A stretch of DNA of 64,000 bases, taken from positions 5,096,863 to 5,160,862 of the forward strand of contig CP137673.1 of the NCBI GenBank assembly GCA_037976565.1, given 5' to 3'. The notes beneath the pieces are model-generated. The model was given only the letters and a program-made list of their open reading frames with translations, ran no database searches and was not told where the DNA came from. The position numbers and the translations under genes are program-made. This stretch comes from Mesocentrotus franciscanus. Taxonomy: Eukaryota > Echinodermata > Echinoidea > Camarodonta > Strongylocentrotidae. This document shows, piece by piece, positions 61,513-64,000 of the stretch (within the stretch, counting starts at the first letter, position 1; every line of letters starts with the position of its first letter).

Positions 61513-63735
61513 GTTCTATATCTCTCTCTCTATCCTTCTCTCTCTCTTTCTTTCCCCTTCACTCTTTTTTCTGTTTACTAACAATAGAAGCTTTCTTAGT
61601 TCCTCAGTGGTTTATTTCTCTTTTTAACCTAATCTTGAGTTCCGGTATCAAATTTTCGAGTGCAACTATATAAAAGTATTTCCGAATCGTTAAGCATGTA
61701 GTAGATGGGTTGACTGGACGAGGAAATGTGAATTATCTACCGAAAACTTGCTAGAAATAAAAAATTATTTCAAAGGGCGTGAGGACATCATTGATTATGC
61801 ACGCGAGTAGACGAGGGATTCTCGTTTGACTTCCTTATTTTTCTTAAATCATTCCTAGCAAAAATCTTTTGGCAAACTAATCATTTATTTTCATCTGTAG
61901 TCTTGAACATGGAGGTTGACTAATTCTTTGACTGTGTGAGAACATATGTTCGTCATTATTAAAAGTCAAGATGACATTTGAATAGAAACACATTAGTTAT
62001 CTATTCAAAACAGTATATAATGTCGTTTATTCACATTTGGTCACATCCATTTACTCGCATTCAGCAATGCAGAATTAGATTAAGAACATTAAATGAGGCT
62101 AGACCGCACGTTACAAAAGCTGAGGAGAAACGATTGTTAAACTACAGGATTTGGGGGCTGGGGCACTGCACTTAGTAATTGATAAAAGCAGGTACTCTGT
62201 TATGACTACAAGCATACATCCGCATAGGTATGGGCAACTGTAAATCAATAGTAAATCAATAAATAAATAAAAAAGGATATATAATATGATTAGGCGCGAT
62301 AATGTAATTTTACGTTTGAAACCTTACGGGAGTGACAACTGGCATCCTCTACCAACCATTTGAAACTGTGCAAAGAGTTCGAAGTTGAAACTTAGTCCAA
62401 GTGTGAATAACTCACAATTCATTTTTCATCTCCTTGTAATCCATGTAAAAGAATAGGCATGCGGCGGTGGAATACTCAGTAAAATGCAAAAAGACACCAG
62501 CGCAAATTACAGTAAAACCCTGATCAACGATGGAAAGTATAATTTCATTATGCAAACAAAAGACTGGATATCGCAAACATTAAAACAAATATCTGTATAT
62601 GGTGCCAATAGATACTGCCGCACCGGACAAAATATAATGGAAGTTTTACTCCTGAGTCCTTTTTGGCTATGGTGACCAAAACTTAGGTAACCTTTTTTTA
62701 CCTTCGAAAGGTTTCTTTAAACATTCTGGTGGATGTTTTGAAGGTTGATCTAATCTGGATACTTTCAGAAATACTAAAAAGATATGTCTCATAATTTGTT
62801 AGTATTAAGGCTCGTATTAGAGATCCACTCTGGACCAAGACGAGTTTTTTTCACGAAATGCTATGCTCTTCAACGGATGTCATCAGGGTTTCCTGTTTGA
62901 TATAAGCTGCCCTTCTTCTTCGGAATACATGACGTCATGGTCTAGCAGATACGTCACTGGACTCATGTAGGTCATATGGTTCGCGGTTCAAGTCCCGCCG
63001 CGACTCTATTGGTCCTTTTGCAAGACATAAATTTACATTTTCCATTCTCCACCCAGCTTAGGTAAGTGGGTACCCTATAGGAAGAAATACATTGAATGCT
63101 TTAGCGCCTTATTATGGCAGCTCAGCTATATAGTCGGGGTAATAATATCACTATTTATATTAAGCGCAGTAGAGAGTATTCATATAGAAGCTGCGCTATA
63201 TAAATAAACCTATTATTATTATCATTACTCATACTCGTGTCAAGAGTACTCAATAGACCTTTAGACAATAGCCGTTCTGTATGTTGAACAATTTTATAGA
63301 TTCCATACAAACGCTAAACTCCCCCATATCACCATCATTACCATCATTTTGTAAATCTTCTTATCCTCTTCAACTTTTCCTTTTTCTTCTTCGTCTTCTC
63401 CTCCTTCTTCTTCTTCTTTTTCTCCTCATTCTTAACCTTCCCCACCTCCTTCTTCTGTTTCCTCCTCTCTTTCATCATCTACCATCATACCATCAGCACC
63501 ACCCGCATCACCACTACCACCACCATCACCATATTCATCATTACGTCATGCCATAGAGGATAGCATCAAATTGTGTGTGAAGCTATTACGGTATGCCTTC
63601 TGGATATTAAGTTACAGGAAGCAGTGTGGTAATACTTACCTTGACAAAAGCCGGATGATGCAAGTGTCGTCAAGAGGATGACGACAATTGTCCAGGACGA
63701 CATCATCATGAGAGGTGTTCTTGATCAACTTTCGT
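32328..63735 (-). CDS. Fibropellin-like gene, whole span (signal peptide, EGF, CUB, 12 EGF, avidin-like)
   Basis: Spliced gene assembled by eye from 18 coding exons: 63709-63640, 51308-51171, 49855-49487, 48702-48589, 47468-47355, 46156-46040, 45696-45583, 44505-44392, 43578-43462, 42186-42073, 41652-41539, 40314-40202, 39414-39301, 37959-37846, 36680-36567, 35672-35544, 33810-33612 and 32385-32328. All have AG acceptors and GT donors. All introns are phase 1 except the last (phase 2). The exons sum to 2336 nt, one short of 779 codons; the deficit is in the exon at 40202. The product would be a secreted mosaic protein of about 778 residues. This domain order is that of the sea urchin fibropellins (apical lamina, extracellular matrix), whose avidin domain is reported to serve oligomerisation rather than biotin binding. 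Family assignment is firm. Functional status is uncertain because of the frameshift. Intron 1 is about 12.3 kb and full of repeats. Confidence 0.88.
33114..33194. repeat. Perfect 35-bp inverted repeat, 11-nt loop
   Basis: Arms 33114-33148 and 33160-33194 are exact complements, from CATTTTAAGGCAATGTGACG inward. It lies in the last intron of the main gene. It could be a minimal MITE or a hairpin RNA source. Confidence 0.9.
33253..33555 (+). repeat. tRNA-derived SINE, full length, ATT tail
   Basis: A-box-like GTGGTCGAGTGG and B-box GCGGTTTGAGTCCCGCC, then a conserved body (CATTAATCTACATTTGCCAC, ACCTGGCAGGATTTA) ending CGCTATACAAGG and (ATT)n. It shares its body with the copies at 42.9, 47.6, 60.4 and 62.9 kb. 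Confidence 0.8.
33612..33810 (-). CDS. Main gene exon: avidin-like domain, middle part
   Basis: A 199-nt exon encoding the [10 protein letters not shown] strand, STTSWTGQC and EVLYSTWIN. Compared with chicken avidin, the Trp70 position is Arg, the Phe79 position is Trp, the Trp97 position is kept, and the Trp110 region reads ADVKQAT without Trp. This fits a non-biotin-binding avidin fold. The exon ends AA/GTAAGA (phase 2). The in-frame TAA formed by the donor could be mistaken for the stop, but a matching terminal exon exists downstream. Confidence 0.88.
33811..35543. other. Main-gene intron between avidin exons 1 and 2
   Basis: Unremarkable AT-rich intron with one small MITE-like inverted repeat at 35,294-35,375 (GGGCCCTGTCTTATTATGAG to TTATTAGACAGTGTCC). 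Confidence 0.5.
35544..35672 (-). CDS. Main gene exon: avidin-like domain, first part
   Basis: A 129-nt exon encoding [20 protein letters not shown], then [18 protein letters not shown] and TGMSG. It aligns with the first strands of avidin: the G-x-W-x-N strand-1 motif and G-D-Y-I-T (equivalent of the Tyr33/Thr35 biotin contacts). The avidin Ser16 position is Asp here. Donor CAG/GTTAGT. Confidence 0.88.
36567..36680 (-). CDS. Main gene exon: calcium-binding EGF module 13 (last)
   Basis: A 114-nt exon encoding [20 protein letters not shown], then [14 protein letters not shown]. The last base T joins the next exon to make Phe before the avidin domain. The plus-strand pseudogene exon at 23297 ([13 protein letters not shown]) is its closest relative and occupies the same place before an avidin exon. 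Confidence 0.87.
36900..37335 (+). mobile_element. LINE RT C-terminal fragment
   Basis: Plus strand reads LLYGCVSW, then after a stop [53 protein letters not shown], the usual C-terminus of RTE/CR1-type polymerases. It ends in CAAG repeats. 5'-truncated, inserted in the intron antisense to the main gene. Confidence 0.8.
37846..37959 (-). CDS. Main gene exon: EGF module 12, not calcium-binding
   Basis: A 114-nt exon encoding [20 protein letters not shown], then [15 protein letters not shown]. Six cysteines, but the start ALNAC replaces DI[N/D]EC, so calcium binding is not expected. Donor CCG/GTAAGA. Confidence 0.86.
38328..38735 (+). repeat. Interspersed repeat, copy A
   Basis: About 400 bp matching 57,045-57,420 in inverted orientation. 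Shared blocks include AATCCTGGATTTAGCT, CTTTAGGTCAG, ATAACACGTAGGGC and TTAAACGATGCCTTT. No ORF, no clear terminal repeats; family unknown. Confidence 0.8.
39301..39414 (-). CDS. Main gene exon: calcium-binding EGF module 11
   Basis: A 114-nt exon encoding [20 protein letters not shown], then [16 protein letters not shown]. The loop after cysteine 5 lacks the usual aromatic-Gly (PGY) and reads PEETSG instead. Donor GTAAGT. Confidence 0.86.
40202..40314 (-). CDS. Main gene exon: EGF module 10 with a 1-nt deletion
   Basis: The exon starts normally, [20 protein letters not shown] then N, but has only 113 nt. After AAC GG a base is missing; in the shifted frame the rest of a perfect EGF follows ([14 protein letters not shown]) up to a GTAGGT donor. 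As written, the frame would run through this exon into the next and meet a stop 20 codons into the exon at 39301-39414. This is either a sequencing/assembly error, a null allele, or a module removed by exon skipping, which would keep frame because the flanking introns are phase 1. Confidence 0.8.
41262..41455. repeat. Interspersed repeat with GGNCGTAGC ends and an internal tandem copy
   Basis: Ends GGTCGTAGCGAAGG and GGCTACGCCC are roughly inverted. Inside, GGTGTTTTGGGTGTTCAAAC recurs as GGTGTTTTCGGTGTTCAAAC about 48 bp later. The open reading frames on both strands are by-products. Confidence 0.65.
41539..41652 (-). CDS. Main gene exon: calcium-binding EGF module 9
   Basis: A 114-nt exon encoding [20 protein letters not shown], then [15 protein letters not shown]. 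Donor G/GTGAGT. The donor flank is duplicated on the other side of the exon: the GAGCATATCGGTGAGATGATT stretch near 41,500 recurs near 41,671 together with a copy of the exon's last bases and donor. Confidence 0.87.
42073..42186 (-). CDS. Main gene exon: calcium-binding EGF module 8
   Basis: A 114-nt exon encoding [20 protein letters not shown], then [14 protein letters not shown]. All six cysteines and the calcium-binding start are present. Donor GTAAGT. Confidence 0.87.
42905..43200 (+). repeat. tRNA-derived SINE with ATT tail
   Basis: B box GAGGGTTCGAATCCTAG, body TTGGCAAGGCATTAATCTAC, tail of (ATT)n with interruptions that runs to about 43,310. Confidence 0.75.
43290..43405 (-). repeat. 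SINE 3' half, minus strand
   Basis: Minus strand reads GTAATGGCAGCCATGCTAAAG, GGGGTAATAATTGC and GCGCTATACAAGAACC, ending in an ATT tail that meets the tail of the plus-strand SINE. Confidence 0.7.
43462..43578 (-). CDS. Main gene exon: calcium-binding EGF module 7 (117 nt)
   Basis: Encodes [20 protein letters not shown], then YICVC, a loop [10 protein letters not shown] one residue longer than usual, and QN. Six cysteines, phase 1-1, donor GTATGT. A SINE 3' end and a long ATT microsatellite lie immediately downstream in the intron (43,100-43,400). Confidence 0.86.
44182..44232 (-). pseudogene. 3' half of an EGF exon, without acceptor
   Basis: Encodes only [18 protein letters not shown] followed by an intact GTGAGC donor. 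Upstream of it the sequence switches directly to the intron sequence (TTACCACATAAT) that follows module 5 near 45420, so the first half of the exon is gone. It has no splice acceptor and should not be used. Confidence 0.75.
44392..44505 (-). CDS. Main gene exon: calcium-binding EGF module 6
   Basis: A 114-nt exon encoding [20 protein letters not shown], then [16 protein letters not shown]. It is extremely close to the window-edge exon at 433-546 in its C-terminal half (GYEGDDCQ) and to module 5 in its N-terminal half, which suggests recent exchange or duplication. Donor ATAG/GTGAGA. Confidence 0.87.
44797..44821 (-). pseudogene. 5' fragment of an EGF exon
   Basis: After a TTAG acceptor-like end the minus strand reads DIDECASAP, a normal calcium-binding EGF start, and then runs into unrelated AT-rich sequence and a (TA)n tract. 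This is a second half-exon remnant. It resembles the start of module 8 (DIDECASGP). Confidence 0.65.
45583..45696 (-). CDS. Main gene exon: calcium-binding EGF module 5
   Basis: A 114-nt exon encoding [20 protein letters not shown], then [15 protein letters not shown]. It is one of three near-identical module copies in the window (with 44392-44505 and 433-546). The flanking intron is also duplicated: the stretch at 45150-45800 resembles 1-660 and 44240-44640. Confidence 0.87.
46040..46156 (-). CDS. Main gene exon: EGF module 4 (117 nt)
   Basis: Encodes [20 protein letters not shown], then [14 protein letters not shown]. It is one codon longer than the standard 114-nt module because of an extra residue after the first cysteine. 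The start is DDDEC. The donor is GTACGT. The exon at 2433-2549 is its paralogue, with the same length and donor. Confidence 0.87.
47355..47468 (-). CDS. Main gene exon: calcium-binding EGF module 3
   Basis: A 114-nt exon encoding [20 protein letters not shown], then [14 protein letters not shown]. Six cysteines and a consensus calcium-binding start. Donor ATTA/GTAAGT, acceptor TTCCCAG, phase 1-1. Confidence 0.87.
47645..48040 (+). repeat. tRNA-derived SINE with long ATT tail
   Basis: B box GAGGGTTCGAATCCCAG, body CATTAATCTACATTTGCCA, ACCTGGCAGGATTTA and TATACACGAACGG, ending in about 70 bp of (ATT)n. Confidence 0.75.
48589..48702 (-). CDS. Main gene exon: EGF module 2 (first after CUB)
   Basis: A 114-nt phase 1-1 exon beginning [20 protein letters not shown], then YSCIC, GYTGRNC. 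All six EGF cysteines are present. The calcium-binding start is imperfect (DIDSC rather than DI[N/D]EC). Confidence 0.87.
49487..49855 (-). CDS. Main gene exon: CUB domain
   Basis: A single 369-nt exon (phase 1-1) encoding a whole CUB domain of about 115 residues. Markers seen are the opening Gly-Cys, the signature [16 protein letters not shown], an aromatic/hydrophobic strand around HLKIEF, and the closing GYRISYTAG. The TxDSLVFG-type segment is present as [10 protein letters not shown]. Only the first disulfide pair is visible. CUB domains are extracellular interaction modules. Donor GGCCG/GTAAGA, acceptor TTCGCAG. Confidence 0.9.
49920..50640. repeat. Putative non-autonomous DNA element and SINE 3' end in an intron
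   Basis: TAAGTCACAA starts at about 49,926 and again at 50,093, and CGAC/GTCG-rich subterminal motifs (GGCGACTGG, CGACCAGTCGCC, GACTGATCGCC) occur throughout to about 50,440. It is followed at 50,535-50,630 by a SINE tail (GCGCTATATAAGAACG then ATT). No transposase. Confidence 0.45.
51171..51308 (-). CDS. Main gene exon: first EGF-like domain, upstream of CUB
   Basis: A 138-nt phase 1-1 exon. Its six cysteines follow the EGF spacing ([20 protein letters not shown] then YCEC and a final NC). The loop between cysteines 5 and 6 is unusually long, about 16 residues, and the calcium-binding D-I-N-E-C start is absent. An EGF module before the CUB domain is also the order in fibropellin I. Acceptor TTCTCAG, donor ATAG/GTAAGA. 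Confidence 0.85.
51718..51800 (+). repeat. (ATTC)n microsatellite
   Basis: ATTCATTCATTC run in intron 1 of the main gene. Confidence 0.95.
51905..52155 (+). repeat. Diverged direct duplication
   Basis: GGACTTCACTTTGCATTTAA with GAGGAAAGGTTAT at about 51,930 recurs as GGACTTCACTTTATATCTAA with GAGGAAAGGTTAT at about 52,110. Confidence 0.6.
52160..52617. other. Intron 1, nothing recognised
   Basis: No exon or element could be supported between the direct duplication and the minisatellite. Confidence 0.35.
52618..53935 (+). repeat. Degenerate minisatellite, unit about 22-30 bp
   Basis: About 1.3 kb made of variants of GATAAGTGCCCCTTTTC with a variable spacer of C/T and A. Dozens of units, all in one orientation, each with differences. 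It lies in intron 1 of the main gene. A few isolated units recur at about 54,330-54,370 (GTGCCCTTTTT). Confidence 0.9.
55165..55525 (-). repeat. tRNA-derived SINE, minus strand
   Basis: Minus strand reads GGTCGCGGATTCGAGCCCAGG (B box), CCTGAGCAAGGCATTT, and ends GCGCTATATAGGAAAGC with an (ATT)n tail. Confidence 0.7.
57045..57420 (-). repeat. Interspersed repeat, copy B
   Basis: Inverted counterpart of 38,328-38,735, in intron 1 of the main gene. Confidence 0.8.
58478..58845 (+). repeat. (CT)n-rich tract
   Basis: About 370 bp of mostly CT repeat. A similar tract lies at 61,465-61,560. The Ser/Leu-rich ORF here is an artefact. Confidence 0.95.
59530..59660 (+). repeat. tRNA-like SINE head
   Basis: TGTTGGCTCAGTCAGTAGAG (A box) and GCGTCCGCCTCACAACCGGG with a CAC anticodon-like triplet. 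The downstream half does not close a cloverleaf. Confidence 0.55.
60125..60199. mobile_element. 75-bp MITE, TGGGGCGTTGCAAGAAAGTT ends
   Basis: Near-perfect 20-bp terminal repeats around a 35-bp core. The first nine bases, TGGGGCGTT, are also those of the Harbinger elements in this window. A more decayed relative (ACGTTGCAAGAAAGTTGC to GCTTTCTTGTAACGCCTCA) is at about 59,912-60,013. Confidence 0.7.
60350..60600 (+). repeat. tRNA-derived SINE
   Basis: GTTTCGTGGTATAATGG then CAAGGGTTCGAATACCAG (B box), GGCATTAATCCAAATTTGCC, and a short ATT tail. Confidence 0.75.
62930..63235 (+). repeat. tRNA-derived SINE, full length
   Basis: ATGGTCTAGCAGATACG then GCGGTTCAAGTCCCGCCGCG (B box), GTGGGTACCCTATAGG, GCGCTATATAAATAAACC and an ATT tail. 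It lies about 400 bp downstream of the signal-peptide exon in intron 1. Confidence 0.8.
63640..63735 (-). CDS. Main gene, first coding exon: signal peptide
   Basis: Translation starts at the first of three adjacent ATGs (63707-63709) and gives [20 protein letters not shown] followed by FCQ. It has a short N-terminus, a hydrophobic core and a small-residue cleavage region, as in a classical secretory signal. The donor reads CAAG/GTAAGT, leaving phase 1. The next exon restores an Asp codon (G/AC) directly before the first EGF cysteine. Upstream, a pyrimidine tract ending in TTTCTCAG at 63736 looks like a splice acceptor, so 63710-63735 is probably 5' UTR and at least one non-coding exon lies further upstream, perhaps outside the window. 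The choice among the three ATGs is not decided by the sequence. Confidence 0.8.
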
Positions 63736-64000
63736 CTGAGAAAAGAGACAGGTCACTTTGTTAAGGTTCTTCAAAAATGAATAAATATATCTGTAGAACG
63801 AGCCTTCCTCAGTACAAGAAGAGAATCCGGTAACGCCGTCCTCTTTGCTCGGCAGCCCAACGTGAGAATGGTGTGAAGCCGCCCAGCTTAGACCCTCTTT
63901 TCAAGTTTGGAGTCAATGGACCTGAAACGCCGTGGGGTGTCGCCCCAAAATACTCTGACACGTGGGCGCATGTCCTGATTTCGTTTACCTGTGTACACCA

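Larger units (their letters stand above)
53936..63639. other. Remainder of main-gene intron 1
   Basis: Apart from the repeats listed separately, no EGF, CUB or other exon was seen on either strand. Long stretches (for example 57,430-58,470, 61,570-62,920) show nothing recognisable. Confidence 0.45.

Overview
The window is animal genomic DNA, most likely from an echinoderm and probably a sea urchin. The evidence is an intron-rich gene of the fibropellin type (signal peptide, EGF, CUB, EGF array, C-terminal avidin-like domain), an architecture I know from echinoids, in an AT-rich background full of LINEs, Harbinger and THAP/P-type DNA transposons, tRNA-derived SINEs and microsatellites. No prokaryotic features are present. 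Species is not determinable by eye.

Layout. (1) 1-2,560, minus strand: two EGF exons (433-546, 2433-2549) that copy exons of the main gene near 45-46 kb. One has lost a disulfide cysteine. An orphan signal-peptide exon at 16,748-16,820 (minus, phase-1 donor) could be the start of this second gene. (2) 3.1-15.4 kb: a nest of transposons. A minus-strand LINE (ORF1 at 8.5-9.0 kb, ORF2 with zinc finger, endonuclease and RT) is split by a Harbinger element (5124-8184). A second minus-strand LINE (9.25-11.44 kb) abuts a broken P-element/THAP9-like transposase (11.45-13.01 kb). A plus-strand LINE fragment is split by a 991-bp terminal-inverted-repeat element (13707-14697). (3) 20.3-29.7 kb, plus strand: decayed EGF exons and two avidin exons of a fibropellin-like pseudogene, interrupted by a second Harbinger copy (25230-28262) in opposite orientation to the first. 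(4) 32.3-63.7 kb, minus strand: the main fibropellin-like gene. I could trace 18 coding exons, from a signal peptide at 63.6-63.7 kb to a small terminal avidin exon at 32,328-32,385. Their summed length is 2,336 nt, one base short of 779 codons. The missing base is in the EGF exon at 40,202-40,314 (113 nt instead of 114).

How it works together. The main gene would encode a secreted extracellular-matrix protein: one EGF, a CUB domain, twelve further EGF modules (most with the D-I-N/D-E-C calcium-binding start) and an avidin-like oligomerisation domain. Every intron between modules is phase 1, so modules can be duplicated, lost or skipped without changing frame, and the window shows several stages of this (tandem EGF copies, half-exon remnants, a copied splice-donor flank). 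The plus-strand pseudogene and the main gene lie tail to tail, avidin end facing avidin end. I found no clearly unprecedented system; the most interesting content is this birth-and-death EGF/avidin locus and two transposon insertions whose empty sites can be read from the interrupted host ORFs.
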